Origin: Azolla caroliniana
Lineage: Eukaryota > Polypodiophyta
Length of the DNA: 64,000 nt
Direction of reading: 5' to 3'
Assembly (NCBI GenBank): GCA_043228905.1
Contig: JBHGNT010000014.1
Location: 6,510,001 to 6,574,000 of the forward strand
Part shown: positions 1 through 11,290 of the stretch, piece after piece
Numbering within the stretch: position 1 is the first letter of the stretch
Layout of the letters: each line of letters begins with the position of its first letter
The notes under the pieces: model-generated
Database searches by the model: none
What the model was told of the DNA's origin: nothing
The model's input: the letters and a program-made list of their open reading frames with translations, nothing else
Program-made: the position numbers and the translations under genes

Positions 1-54
1 TCCTCGCCCTTGCATGATGGCTTTATTTATTTTTTCTTTTTTTGATGACACGTA

Positions 55-1129
55 TTATTCCTTTTCTATCATATCTGGTAACACCGGATTTGTGGTAGGT
101 TCCTCTTGGGTGCCGGGTATCCGAATACCGCTTCTGGTTCCTGCTCCGTCCTCTGGTTGTTTGAACGGTTTCCACAGCCTTGGTCTATAATACGGTTTCA
201 GTTGGAAACCGTTTACCCACTTCTCCAAAATTTTGCTGGCCAACGTTCCTAGTTGATACTACCCTTTGAACTCACGCGTTATCCAGTACGGTTTGGTCCA
301 GTGGAACCGTAACTTTCCCGACATCTTGCCCATCTGGGTCTAAAATACCAGAACCGGCTTGCCGATTCTGAACATTTTCTTATTTCCCTTCCGGTGCCGG
401 TCGACGAACACTTTCCATCGTCGTTGCTCGAGCTCTAACTATAGCACACTAGCTATCCGGTGCTCCTCTAGTTCACACAATGTCGCTAGCCGGATTTTTT
501 CGGATTCCTTCTCACTTAACCTTTCCCTGACTTGAATTCGCGAACTTGGAATTTGAAACTCCATCGGCATTACCGCTTCCAATCTGAAAGCCAACAAGAA
601 CGGTGTTGTCCGGATACTCATCTTGTAAGCAGTTCGGTAGGCCCATAGTGCATTGTGCAGCTTCGTGTCCCAGTCGGTCCGGTTTTCATTGACTATTTTT
701 CGGAGAATGTTCTGCAAGGACTTGTTGGTGGATTTGGCCAATCTGTTGGCCTGCATATAATATGGTGTACTCTGTTTGTGCATCATCACATAAAATGATG
801 TTAAGGTCTCCACCACTTGGCCGAGGAAGTGCCCACCTTGATCACTGATTAGTTCGATTGGACATCCGTATCGGCACCAGATGTACTCGTATAGGAACTT
901 GGCCATTGAGGCGGCAGTGTTGTCCCGGAGTGCCTTTGCTTCAACCCACTTTGTGCAGTAGGTTGCCACAATAATGTACCGGTTTCCGGTTCTCATTGCC
1001 AAAGGCTTGAAGGGTCCGACGAAGTCCAATTCCCATTTTTGAAACTAACACCGGCATCCTCGCTTGCTTTGTCAGTTGGCCCATTCGTTGACATAAGTCA
1101 CATTCCTTTGCATATCGCATTGAGTCCAT
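55..1129 (-). pseudogene. Integrase and pol C-terminus of element A (broken)
   Basis: Minus-strand integrase remnant. The CDLC pair at the start (about 1085-1105) is the second half of the HHCC zinc finger. The catalytic core starts at MDFVGPF (first Asp) and continues to ISDQGGHF (second Asp). Where the third catalytic residue is expected (family motif ESTNK) this copy reads KSTNK, a Glu-to-Lys change that should abolish strand transfer. The finger and core are in different frames, broken near 1029-1050. The piece at 55-243, with WVNGFQLKPYY, matches the pol C-terminal tail also seen in element B (VNGFRLKPYL at about 14100). No chromodomain is visible. Inactive by three independent lesions. 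Confidence 0.8.
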
Positions 1130-1318
1130 CAGTGTTGTAGGCCACCATAATCCGCTTTGCCATATCTTTCTTGTTGTTGCGTCTCCAGCATAGTGTCCTC
1201 CGGCAACTCCACAGTGAGCTTCTCGTAATATTGTGTCCTTTTCGTCACTCTGGACCGCTCTTCACCATATACCATCCGCTACCATGTGGTACAACGTATC
1301 CCGCAATAAACAAAAGTG

Positions 1319-2052
1319 TTAGCTTTGTACCGCCAACCGTTTCCGCTCGTCTCGGTTTAACTCTTCCGAAGGCAGTCCAGTGCTGAGGAAGTGATGCATG
1401 TTCGTCAACCATTTGTCCTCTTCGGTGATCGTCCCGTCCACCGCGTTTTCCGCTATCACTCTAAACTGTTGCGCATCTGGTAGTTCGTCGCGGACTCCGT
1501 CGCCTGCCTCTCCGGATTCTAACCGGCTCAAGTAATACGCTACTGCATGTTGTACTCCCAATCTGTGGTAGATTTCAAATTCGAACTCCTGTAGAAGCAG
1601 CGTCCATCGTGCTAGTTTGCCAGTTAATGATGATTTAGAGACCAAGTAAAACAATGCCAAATGATCCACATGGAATGAGAATTTCCGTCCCAACAAGTAA
1701 TGATGGTACTTCGTTACACTTTATACCATTCCCAAGGCTTCCCTTTCTGTTGTCGAGTAATTCCGTTCCGCCTGGGAGAGCTTCCGACTGGCGTAGTAAA
1801 CTGGTACCACTTCGGTTCGGTGAGCTGCATAAGAACATTGCCAATCGCAATATCAGATGCGTCCACAAACACATGAAATTCCTTCGACCAATTTGGGGGT
1901 TGTACCAGTGGTGCCTACGACAACATTACTTTGAGCACATGGTATGCCTTATCCTCCAGTTCCGTCCTTTCGAAGGGTGTCCGGTGTACGACTACATGTA
2001 GTGGTGTCGCAATGTCGGCCAAGTATCGGAGCATACGGCTATGCCACCGGAT
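1319..2052 (-). pseudogene. RNase H domain of element A (broken)
   Basis: The readable part (1319-1696, minus) contains FHVDHLALFYLV, LTGKLARWTLLLQEF and a YLSRLE terminus, the classical end of the Ty3/gypsy RNase H region where the family usually has AD-x-LSR. Upstream, between 1697 and 2052, the frame is lost, although short stretches in other frames still match the connection region. Its neighbours are RT upstream (2053 onwards) and integrase downstream. It would degrade the RNA strand of the RNA/DNA hybrid during replication. Non-functional here. Confidence 0.7.
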
Positions 2053-3159
2053 CTATCCTAAAAACCGACTTAAAGCTTTGGCGGTTGTCGGTGCAGGTGC
2101 TTCCAAAATGGCTTTAACTTTATCTGGGTCCACCGCAATCCCATCCTTACTAACGATATGACCTAGTAGTGTGTCGTTGGTTACCCCAAATATGCATTTC
2201 GCCGGATTCAGACTTAGTGGGTAACCTCTGCATCTTTCCAGGCATAACCAAAGATGATCAAGATGTTCTCCTTTCTTGTTATACACCACAAAGTCATCTA
2301 AGAACACCTGCATAAATGTTGGGATAAACTCCCCGAAAATTTCTAGGATGATTTGCTGGAACGTCATCAGGACTACTACAAAGACTCCCCATTCGGTTAC
2401 GAACGCTATTTTCTCCTGGTCATCCAGCTGCATCCTGATTTGGTTATACCCGCTGAATCTGTCAGGGAAACTATACACCTCGTGACTTGCCACCGTATCC
2501 AAGACTCCATCCATGAATGGAAGTGGAAATCCATCGGTGACAGTGGATGCGTTTAATTCCCGGTAATCTACACGGACCCAGATCTTTCCATTTTTCTTGG
2601 GTACTACCATAATCAGGCTTAACTAGGTGGCCTTCTTCACCGGCCGGATGAAACCGACCCGCAACAACTTATCTATCTCCTCCTTCACTTTAGCCACATA
2701 ATTCGGATTCATCCGGTAACGTCTCTGTGCTACCGGTTTAGTATCCTTGCTCAAATGTATTTGGTGCTGATATAATTGTGGGTCTAGTTCCCGCATGTCC
2801 TCATATGACCATGCAAATACATCCTGGAATTCTTTCAATAATGTTACCATTGCCAATTTCTCCTCTGGTGGTATTTCTTTGGCCACCTGTACCGGTCTTG
2901 TTTCTTCCCTAGTTCCTAAATTCACTTCTTCCAACTGTGATGCTTTCATCGGTTGTGATACCACCATCTCCCGATGTAGGGCTTCTTGTGCTTGGTGCAG
3001 TTCCCAAATTGCGTCCTGATCCGGGTTCTCACCGGCATCATCCGGGTGCACAATATATGGGGAGATTGCTTCAGTAAAGTCCACTTCAAACAGAGCGACT
3101 ATCTTTGGGTTCTCCTCGAGGTATTGATCTACTTCTTCGTTGGCAAGCCCTTCCAGCAT
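2053..3159 (-). pseudogene. Reverse transcriptase of element A (stop-interrupted)
   Basis: Minus-strand RT. The N-terminal part (3159 to 2623) ends in RRYRMNPNYVAKVKEEIDKL and GFIRPVKKAT. A stop then separates it from a second frame (2610 to 2053) holding VVPKKNGKIWVRVDYRELN, the palm signature VFLDDFVVY (equivalent of the YxDD box) and the thumb ending KALSRFLG. Both catalytic Asp of the FLDD box are present. The break lies in the conserved ATWLS block. RT would copy genomic RNA in virus-like particles. Confidence 0.8.
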
Positions 3160-3742
3160 AACATGTTCACGCTTTCTGCATACAACGGTGTTACTTCCTT
3201 GCTTGGGCCTATGCGGGGTTGTGTTGGTACTCTCACCTTAGTTTTCCCTCTTCGGAACGTAATATTGTTCTTCTGCCAGTTTTGTTTAATATGAGCAATC
3301 CGTAACCATGGCCGTCCCAGCAACAACGGATATGCTCCTTGTGCATTCAACTCGAGGACCACCGCGGAAATCTGGAATGGATGGCCTCCGATTGTCACTT
3401 CCAAGTCCCGGATCAATCCGGCCGATCATACGGATCCAGAACGAGCATGGTTCCCATTCCTGGATCCCTAAAGTGTTGCACATTCGTCAGCTTATTACAT
3501 TTACTCCCGATCCACCATCGACAATTGTCCCCAATATTTCTCGTCCTTTGATGATGGCACTGATTGTTGGACTGCTCGTGTCGACCATTGCCGATCCCTC
3601 TTCCGAATTTGAGAAGAACATCGGAGTCGGTGCGGGGCTTGGTGGGGCCAATGCCGATTTTAGCCCGTCGGTGAATCGGGGCAGTAATTGCAGCAATCGA
3701 CCTGGTGGTAGCATGATCTGGCATTCCCGTAGTGCCTACCAC
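3129..3742 (-). pseudogene. Retroviral-type aspartic protease of element A
   Basis: The active-site motif reads IVDGGSGVNVIS (end of the 3714-3487 frame). After a frame change, the C-terminal half at 3416-3129 has YPLLLGRPWLR, the usual flap-to-end signature of gypsy proteases of this clade. It lies between gag (right) and RT (left) on the minus strand, as expected. The frameshift near 3413-3490 splits the domain, so it is inactive. The role would be to process the Gag-Pol polyprotein. Confidence 0.7.
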
Positions 3743-4132
3743 GTGGGGTTCTCCTGCTGCATTGTCTTTGTGGGTTCCTCTGATGTTTCCCTTTGCTCTT
3801 CTAGTTTGGTGACATTCCGTTCATTCACTTTTTTGATCCATTCTGTGGCTTGTTTTCAAATTGCTTCCTGAGCCTCCCATTCGGTCGTCGTTCCTTTCGA
3901 CCTGGTAGTGACTTGCTGGATATCGGCCAGCTCTGCGACCACCATGTTGATTGCCGACCATTTTTCGTTAGTCTTCATTGGACACTGATTGTTGTAGTGC
4001 TCGTCCTACCGACAATAGTAGCAATACACCTTCCGTGCATTGCTAGACACTGCTTTTGGCGCGTTACCCGACTGAAAACCGGATACTTCCTGGTTGGGCT
4101 CCTCTATCCTTCTTGCTCCGATTGAGCGCTAG

Positions 4133-4739
4133 TTAGGCTTCTATCCAGCTCCCGTTGGTAATCCTTCGTCGATTCCCAATGCTCCTCTTTTTGAGCATTC
4201 CGTTTTTTATTATAGCGTCAATTGTTCTGATACCCTTACCGGTGCCCATCATCATCGTCTCCCTGTTGATCCTCTTTCCTCCTGTTGTAGCCAGGGGAGT
4301 AATCTCAATCATAACGATCCTCGTTATAGTCCCAGCTTCGATCATTCTGGTTTCGGTCATAATCGCCCTGTCTATCATTGTATAAGACGTCTTGTATTGG
4401 TTTGTAGCGATAGTCTCACCAAAATCGTTCTTCTTCATCCTCTCGGTTGTTCCGGGTTTTGATGTGCTGGACCAGTGCAGCTTGTCGATTTAGCAGGTTG
4501 TATTCATAGCGGTCCATTGTGTGTGACCGGGAATGGCATAGCATGCACTGCGATCTCATCGTGCACTCTATTGTTGAGTGCCCGGGATTAAGGCACGTCG
4601 TGCATTGGACCGCCTGGCGAAAGCGTAGGTCCTCCTTGATAAGGAGTGTTCTCTGGAGTGCTCCCATTGTCAACCACACACTATTTTTGTCCATCTCCAT
4701 GACCCGGTGTCGTGAAGATTTCCGGTTATAGTGTGAAAC
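4133..4739 (-). pseudogene. Gag nucleocapsid region of element A
   Basis: The minus-strand frame 4700-4416 carries CTTCLNPGHSTIEC, a canonical CX2CX4HX4C zinc knuckle, followed by CMLCHSRSHTMDRY in which the last Cys is Tyr. Downstream (4438-4133) is a low-complexity basic stretch in a shifted frame. The two knuckles would bind genomic RNA. Sequence to the right (4740 to about 5330) does not continue gag in any frame I followed, so an insert probably separates this part from the capsid-like part at 5358-5760. Confidence 0.65.
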
Positions 4740-5330
4740 CGGGGTGGACTAGGCCAAGTCGGTGGTGTGCAACGTGTGCACATGTATAGTAGGAAATGAC
4801 ATATAGAATAAAGGGGAGTATTTGTCCCACATTGTAACGCCCTCCCCTCCTTGGTCTGTAAAAGGAGGGAGAGGTCCCTTGTTAAGGGGTTGCCCATTTT
4901 GAGTCGTAGGGGTATACCATTTTTGTCGAGGGTCTTTTTGTTAAGAGTTTTCTAGGGTTAGTAACTTCCTGTTCTTCTTCTTCTCCTCCTTCTTGAGAAG
5001 TTGAGCGCTGCAACCATGGCAGCAAAGCCGTTAGGGCTAACTTCTTTTCTTCTGAGCGTACCCGGCTCGAAGCCGGGGTTGTATCTTTCCCCTTTGTAAT
5101 ATATACACTTATATCTGTTTGTGCATATTGGTGTTTCTGGTGGTGTCAGGAGCATAGCCCCTTTTGTTTCCTGTGCATAAGAGTTGGCGTCGCGCGCATG
5201 CCCTTTCTCTCTCTCTCTCTCTCGTGTTCGGTTGCCTCCGGGTCGTGTCCGGAGTCGGTTTTCTTGGCATCCCTTTTCTCCCTCGTCCGAGACCCTCATG
5301 GTTCCGCCCCTTCTACACGGACACGCGTAA
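4740..5330. other. Unassigned insert inside gag of element A
   Basis: Gag coding stops at about 5330 (minus-strand IDQVIDR block) and resumes near 4739. The segment between contains CT repeats (5202-5224), a minus-strand TATA-like run (about 5097-5105) and, at 5055-5090, a G/C-rich inverted motif around gctcgaagcc resembling a tRNA T-arm. It looks like an LTR- or SINE-sized insert, but I cannot find clean ends or a target duplication. Confidence 0.3.
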
Positions 5331-5357
5331 TAACGCGACATCGGTCAATGACCTGGT

Positions 5358-5760
5358 CTATTGTGCTAGCCGAAAATCTATGACCACACACACGGTTCGG
5401 AGGGGTTCCCGGAGCACTGCCAAAAATACCGCTTTCGCTTCTTCTTTTGGTGGTGCTCTGGTGAGTTCACTATGCATGGTCTGGAACCGAAGAACGAACT
5501 GTTGAATGGTTTCTAATGGGTTCTGTCGTTTCGTATAGAATTGCCCTACAATTTCTCTTTGATCCATCCATTTGTGGAAAAATTGTAGAAATCTTGTTTT
5601 TAACTCGTCAAACGTGGCGATGCTGCCAGGTAGGTGCTTAGAGTGCCATCGTGCTATTGGTCCCTCCAAATTCATGCCGAATTCTGGAAATTTTTATCGT
5701 TCGGCCTCTACTTCGGTTAGTTGTTAGGAGACATGGTTCACCTCCCATGTTTGGAGAAAC
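5358..5760 (-). pseudogene. Gag capsid-like core of element A
   Basis: The minus-strand reading contains MNLEGPIARWHSKHLPGS, FDELKTRFLQFF, QREIVGQFY and QNPLETIQQFVLRFQ, the retrotransposon gag core (retrotrans_gag). A parallel block in element B (17291-17503) has PQREIIGQFYTIKQLPTESI, so A and B are relatives. The frame shifts after LREPLRT at about 5380, and the continuation STIDQVIDR is readable to about 5330. To the right the frame ends near 5760 at foreign DNA. Gag would assemble the virus-like particle. Confidence 0.75.
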
Positions 5761-6721
5761 ATGTTCTCGTGAAGATTTTCGGCAACGGTGTGAAAATTGC
5801 GAGGAACATATAAAATTGAGTGTGGTTCTTCACACACGATATGAAACATAATAGTAAAGATACTATTTTATATTAGTTTAATATTTTGGTACAAAAATAT
5901 GGAGGTCTTCAAGAGCTTTCGAATACACTTTACCACATAAGAAACGAACAACTAAGTGGCAAGTTATGTGGGTATAAAGTTTGCGAAGAAGAAGAGAAAA
6001 AACAAAACTACGAGATATCCCACATAGACAGGACAAATAAGGATCCAAGAGTAAAGAAGGAGGGCCAAAATCTATTACATTGTGTCTATGTGTGGATCAT
6101 AGAATGTTCAAGGTGACTTGAGCAAAACTAATCGGATGAGTGGGTGTGGCCTAATTACTTGTAAAGGTTTTGGATCTGGCGAGACGGCAACTAGCGACCG
6201 AGATTGGGACTGGATGGCGACAGACCGGATCGGATCAGGATTGGATTGAACCGGTCGGGACAGACGGATCGGTCGGTTGATCGCGGTGCATGGTGTTTTG
6301 AAGATTTTCGGTGTAAATACAAGAACAAAAGCCTAGTAGTATTTTGTGTTTTAAAAGGGATGTGAGCAAGGCTTGAACCTTGCACCTCCACGTTGAAAGT
6401 CAATTAGCTTACCACTGAGCCAAGTCATTTCCTTAAAATTATATTTTTATCATTATATTTTTACATGTAAATTCTCATACATGAGAGATTAGATGATGAC
6501 ATGGCAAGCATGCATTACATGCATGTCTTGCACCCTCACATGCACCATATGCAAAGGGGCATCTATAAAAGAGTGGAGGAATCAAGCAAATGAAACTAAT
6601 GAAAAATTTGGGAAAAATAAGAAACTTGTAATCCTATTGGTGATGTATCTTCTCTCTTAAATCTAAAAGTTAAAAGTTCAATCTTTATCTCAATATCTCT
6701 CTTTCATCATATCAATCACTC
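5761..6721 (-). repeat. Foreign DNA in gag of A, probably including a solo LTR (about 6345-6720)
   Basis: This stretch separates the two halves of A's gag. Its right part mirrors the LTR architecture of elements C and D: an antisense tRNA-like motif (6365-6425, with GGTTCAAGCC reading on the minus strand), an AT-rich spacer and a TATA box ctataaaag at 6565-6573. In C and D the LTR reads in the plus direction with the same arrangement. I infer a plus-oriented solo LTR of a third family member, but I cannot define its TG/CA ends or target duplication. The left part (5761-6340) has no recognisable content. Confidence 0.4.
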
Positions 6722-7434
6722 TCAATCTATCTTAAATACTTTCTCGCTAAAGTTAGTGCAAACTTCGAATCCTTCCAGTCCCGGACCCCGGTGGTTCCAC
6801 CTCACGATCCGCACATAGTGACGAATCTCCACGACAGCATATAGGTGGGCTTCCACGTTTGGGTCATCCCGATACTTCGGATATTGGTACGACATTGTGT
6901 CATCTTCTTCTTGTGTTGTCGGGGTCGGTGTCAGAACTTGCTCCTCCTGTTCCATTGGTAACTCCGGTTTTGGTGTCGGAACTCGCTCCTCCTCTTGGTG
7001 GTTTGTGCCATTCATTTGCTCCAGAGCTTCCGATTTTGTTATTTCTGGCTCCGGTGTTGGTATGTGGTCCAACTCGTCGTCTTCTGGGTCGTTTGGGGCA
7101 TTGTGGCTACTACGATAATTCGATTGGACGTTGTGTTTGCCGTCCAAATCTGATTCGATGGCGGAGAATGCTTCCGAACCGCTATCTCTTGCGACAAGTG
7201 TCTGTAGAATGGACTCCGCTTCCTGCAGACTGCTCAGACTACTTCATTCGTCCGGGTGGTGGTTCTGTTGCAATCAGAGTGACTCCTCTGCGACTCGCCG
7301 AATCATTCTGGAAAAAGACCGATCCGACCAAATCTCCTCCGCCGCCTATTGGTAAGCCTCCCGCTTCCGCAATGTCTCGGCCAGTCTTTTTGCTCGTTCG
7401 GCGACTGGGTCGTTTGTTGGCCTAGTCATCCATT
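6722..7434 (-). pseudogene. Gag N-terminal region of element A
   Basis: A start codon at 7434 (minus) is followed at codon 4 by a stop and then by frameshifted, Pro/Glu-rich sequence (repeats of PTPEPE, PTPKPE and LTPTPT at 6900-7090). The readable end is DPNVEAHLYAVVEIRHYVRIVRW to FSEKVFKID, terminating at foreign DNA. The acidic Pro/Glu/Thr linker is typical of a Gag N-terminus. It lies about 50 nt inside the 5' LTR, where gag is expected. Confidence 0.55.
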
Positions 7435-7481
7435 CCCCCGATGTTCACTACTTTCTCTAGGAATCCTGGTCGCCAAAACTG

Positions 7482-7872
7482 TGTTAATCCTGGGTTGGAC
7501 AAGCCACTAACATAGGATGTCATTCCGGAACACTTCACCAAAGGGGTGGTATGGTAAGGGATGGAAGGACCATAATGCAAAGTCGTCCCTCTTCCGATTG
7601 TTATCCGGATCGATTAGTTACGTGTGTAGAATAAACATTATTAAGCACAGAACGGAAATAACATGGTAGACAATATATGAAAATAACATCACTCCTCTAT
7701 TCATTATCCGTCTCTGATTACATCATATCCGGATCCTTTTATAGGTATCGGGCTGTGTTACAAACCGGTCTGGATCCGGATCGGCAAACCGATTCTGGGT
7801 CCATCCGTTCGATCTAATAATTATAATAATTAATTATTATTACAACTCCCGTTATCCCAAAACCGGCCAACA
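7482..7872 (-). repeat. 5' LTR of element A
   Basis: 391 bp with TG at 7482 and CA at 7872. On the minus strand a TATA box (TATAAAAG, 7743-7736) lies near the middle. Immediately inside, the minus strand reads cagTTTTGGCGACCAGG, a plausible primer-binding site of the TTGGC type used by Tat/Athila elements, although I cannot name the tRNA. The partner LTR is outside the window, so only one copy supports the ends. Confidence 0.7.
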
Positions 7873-8490
7873 TGAGCATCTATTTTGTCTGGTCTTGCAT
7901 CTCCGAACTGTATTGGCAGTCAGAGAATTTTGACCACCAACATGTCCCTCATCTTCGACTTCCATACTGGGTAGTTGGAGCCGGTGAGCTTGAACATGTT
8001 GTTGAATGGATCTTCCATGCTCTAATACCAGATTGATAGGAATAGTGCTCGGCCTCAACCAAGTCTCAAACACTCAATGGAAAGATCAAACAAAACAAGT
8101 AGATAGATACACACTTGCACACGATATAAGACTACACAAAGGATTAACGTGGAAACCCCTAATAAGGAAAAACCATGGGAGCCAATAGAATCCAAACAAT
8201 TCTAGGGTGAAACCATCCGAGTGGAAACAATTAGCTATGTGATAGCTATGCAAAAAGCTACCATTGATAAATAGTCATTTTTGCAAAAAGCTACCGTTGA
8301 TAAATTAGCTATGCAAAAAGCTACCATTGAAAATAGTAGAGAGTTTTAATTATATAAATGAGCACCATAAATGTGCACCATAAATTATATACCGAATTCC
8401 TAGGTTCATTATGCATGATCCTTTGCCACATCACGTGGGCCATCTCTAGTTGAGTATTCTCGCTTAGATTACTACCACTGTCGCTAAACC
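7873..8490 (-). mobile_element. Truncated Ty1/copia element: gag start, primer site and LTR
   Basis: On the minus strand, TGGTATTAGAGC (8030-8019) matches the initiator-Met tRNA primer site. The start codon follows directly at 8018. The Gag N-terminus reads MEDPFNNMFKLTGSNYPVWK and then KSKMRDMLVV, a Ty1/copia hallmark, with one stop. The frame is cut at 7873 by element A. The LTR begins with TG at 8034 (plus coordinates). Its outer end is not defined, but a minus-strand TATA (atttatataatt, about 8345-8360) suggests it reaches about 8490. The rest of the element is lost. Confidence 0.6.
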
Positions 8491-8493
8491 CTA

Positions 8494-9285
8494 TTGAGTC
8501 CACTCCTCCATTGCCGCCATTCTACACTCAGTTACCGGCACTGTGTGGTCCAACTATCATCTGCCACTGTTCGATTCGACACAGTTCACTCCTCCATTGC
8601 CGCCATTCTACACTCAGTTGTCGCCATTGTTCAGTCCAAGCATCAGTTGCCAAGTTCACTCCTCCATTGCCGCCACTCTACACTCAGTTGCCACTACTGT
8701 GAAGGTCGTATATTGCTGCCACTTTTCGATTCGACGGAGTTAACTCCTTCTCCACTGCCGCCATTCTACTCTCAGTTGTCATCATTGTGCGTTCCAAGCA
8801 TCATCTGCCACTGTTCGATCTGACCAGAGTTCACTCCTCCATTGCCATCATTCTACACTGAGTTGCCGCTACTATTCGGTCCTGGATTGCTGCCACTTTT
8901 CGATTTGACATAGTTCACTCATCCATTGCCATCATTCTACACTTAGTTGCCGCTACTATTCAGTCGTGTATTGCTGCCACTTTTCGATCCGAGGGAGTTC
9001 ACTCCTCCACTACCACCATTGTACTCTTAGTTGCCATCACTGTGCGTTCCAAGCATCATCTGCCATTGTTCGATCTGACGGAGTTCACTCCTCCATTGCC
9101 ATCATTCTACACTCAGTTTCCGCTACTGTTCGGTCCTGGATTGCTGCCACTTTTCGATTTGATGGAGTTCCCTTATCCATTGCCATCATTCTACACTCAA
9201 TTGCCGGTATTGTTCGGTCTTGTATTGCTGCCACTTTTCGATTCGAAGGAGTTCACTCCTTCTCCACTGCTACCATTCTACCATT
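8494..9285. repeat. Tandem repeat of about 84-89 bp, roughly 10 copies
   Basis: Successive units start with ttcactcctccattgcc and contain attctacactcagttgcc and a later tgccacttttcgattcga block. About ten diverged copies run head to tail, alternating between a 'ctgttcgatctgac' and a 'cttttcgattcgac' type. The repeat keeps long open frames by chance, but units differ in length by non-multiples of three, so I do not call it coding. It directly abuts the 52-bp satellite. Confidence 0.8.
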
Positions 9286-9625
9286 TAGCTAATTAGCTAT
9301 TGTATTAAACTATGGTAGTAGCTTAGCTAATTAGCTACTCAACTAAACTATGGTAGTAACTAATTGGCTACCACTTAGCTAATTAGCTACTGTACTAAAC
9401 TATGGTAGTAGCTAATTAGCAACCACTCAGCCAATTAGCTACTAAGCTAAAGTATGGTAGTAGCTAATTAGCTAAGTGGTATCTAATTAGTTATTGTACT
9501 ACTATGGTAGTAGCTAATTAGCTACTGTACTAAACTATGGTAGTAGCTAATTAGCTACCACTTAGCTATTAGCTATTGTACTAAACTATGGTAGTAGCTA
9601 ATTAGCTACCACTTAGCTATAGAGC
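9286..9625. repeat. 52-bp satellite array, copy 1
   Basis: About seven diverged units with the core ggtagTAGCTAATTAGCTAcc. The 14-bp TAGCTAATTAGCTA is a perfect palindrome. The same unit in the same orientation forms the larger array at 32573-33735. It ends about 55 bp upstream of the transposase-like start codon at 9681. Confidence 0.8.
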
Positions 9626-9680
9626 TAATCAATATGTCTATTTTATTACACAGGTCGATTTATTTATTAGGTTCAGGCGA

Positions 9681-10646
9681 ATGCATCCAAATATCAAAGT
9701 TCAACTACGAACATTCGAGTCTCTTAAGCCGCACTTTGAGAGACGCTTGAAGGATCGATGCACATGTTGTTACATTTATCATGTACAAATGGGTTTTGTC
9801 AAGGACTCTGTTAATCTACTATGTCACCATAGTGCCTCTCTAACTAACGGAGTTTGCACTTGTGTGTGCCCAATTTGTCGATCGAGCCTGCATGAGCATT
9901 GTAAATCATCTGAGCATGTTATCTCTTCCATGAGTTGTCTTTTAGATTCAATATTGTGTCTGAGAGAAACTGAGGCCATCTTCCACAGTCATAAATGTGT
10001 CATGGGTTTATGTCAAGATTGTGGCCCTAGTAGATTTAGGTGGTGTCCAAATAAATTGAGTAGTGAAATATTAATCTCTGACAAGTTATTTGAGTCAATT
10101 GACACCAATTTCGAAGGAAAGGTGTGTAAAAGAAAGGATCTAGTTAGGAAGTCGCTTAAACTAAGGGATTTGGCATCCCTATTTGTAGTATCTCTAGCAA
10201 AGTTCATTAAACACAACTTCATTTATTCATGGCAAGCCCATCAATTTAAGACTTGCATATCTGATTTTCCAAATGATGTAGTAGTCTCAATAGTAGATTT
10301 CGCAGAGAATTATACTTTCAAGCAACAGAATGAAATTCAATCTATGCATTGTTGGTGTTCAGCGCAAGTAACCATTTTTGTGCACATAACGTATTTTCGA
10401 GTTTCAAGTGATGTTGAAAAAGTAATTCATTTTTTTATTTCTGATGATAAGAAGCATGATACCTTGTTTATTAGCTAAAAGTTTGGAGCTTACTCAACAT
10501 TGGGTCTGCTCTGATGGAGCTGCGTCACAATTCAAGGCTAGACGTCCATTTTATTTTATGGGGAGATATCCTGCTATAACAAGTTTGGAGATGAGATTGA
10601 ATTTTTTTGGGTCTGGCCATGGTAAAGGTGAACGTGATGGTGCAGG
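9681..10646 (+). pseudogene. Transposase-like protein, 5' part (split by element B)
   Basis: From ATG 9681 the frame encodes a Cys/His-rich region (RCTCCYIYHV; CVCPICRSS; CVMGLCQDCG, residues about 30-120) and then VDFAENYTFKQQNEIQSMHC. After a frameshift between about 10440 and 10475 it continues with HWVCSDGAASQFK, NFFGSGHGKGERDGAG. An Asp in DFAENY, an Asp in SDGAASQ and the HGK block look like an RNase H-fold transposase core. I recall similar wording from uncharacterised animal transposon-like proteins but cannot name the family. Coding stops at 10646 where element B starts and resumes in frame at 23550. Function is inferred. Confidence 0.65.
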
Positions 10647-11061
10647 TGTTACCGATTAGGAACATTGTCTACTCTCAGTCCTTCGAGGTAGACTTCAAGG
10701 TGATTGTGGTGCAAGGAATAGATGCGTAGGTGCGCGAAGCGTAACAGGCTTACAACCAAATCTCACCAGTGTGTGATCTCATATACACATTTATCCTATG
10801 CTTACTAGCCCACAATTACCAACAAAGTACTACACTGAATCAGAAGACGACTTACAAAGACACGAGAATCAGAGAAGATAGTATTGTATTACAAAAGGTA
10901 GCTCCCTCAAATACACGCTAGTTCTTTACAAAGTATTTCTGCCCTTTATATACACAGGGCTTTTAGTTCGTTACACTCCTAGCGTGAATGGTTACATGTG
11001 TTTCTTTAACGCTTCTAATAATATATTCTACTCGTCTAAGCGTTAGGTACGACGGACAACA
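10647..11061 (-). repeat. 3' LTR of element B
   Basis: 415 bp with TG and CA termini. It aligns with the right LTR except for a 37-bp deletion after gcgtaacag (about 10750) and a shorter outer end. The minus-strand TATA lies in ctttatata (10944-10952). Confidence 0.85.
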
Positions 11062-11290
11062 CTTGGCATGCCTGTGGGACAGTGCCATGGCACGTCAGAC
11101 CCGTCCCTCTACTCATCGTTCAAAATGTCCAAGATGTTCGGCTCCGTCCGTACAGCCTGGTCCGGAAGCGGCCTGACGTTCATAGGTGCTTCATTGTTTT
11201 GCTCGACCGGCTCCTCCAATTGCATGTCGTCCACTTCACCACGTTCAGCCGGTGTGTGAGTTCCCATGTTGTCATCTGTACTCTGTGTGA

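Larger units (their letters stand above)
1..7872 (-). mobile_element. Ty3/gypsy Tat-like LTR retrotransposon A (partial)
   Basis: Reading the minus strand from 7872 down to 1, the order is 5' LTR, gag, protease, reverse transcriptase, RNase H and integrase, which is the Ty3/gypsy order. The integrase and RT wording (MDFVGPF, ISDQGGHF, ESTNK-like block, FLDDF) resembles the non-chromodomain Tat/Athila plant clade, and I see no chromodomain. The 3' LTR lies left of the window. All domains carry stops or frameshifts, and gag is interrupted by foreign sequence at about 4740-5330 and 5700-6721. The right end cuts a copia gag reading frame at 7872/7873, so A inserted into that older copia element. 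Confidence is high for the superfamily and moderate for the clade. Confidence 0.85.

Noticed and set aside
4706-6320. A motif around 'gaagattttcggtgt' seen near 4708, 5768 and 6300, possibly marking insertion edges in element A's gag.
   Set aside because: Similarity is about 70 percent over roughly 30 bp and does not define consistent boundaries.
6365-6425. Possible tRNA gene on the minus strand with GGTTCAAGCC.
   Set aside because: The D and anticodon stems do not pair properly and the acceptor stem has mismatches. Treated as tRNA-like repeat sequence.
8494-9292. Open frames of 60-110 codons through the 86-bp repeat.
   Set aside because: Unit length varies out of frame and all three frames stay partly open because the repeat is poor in stop codons.
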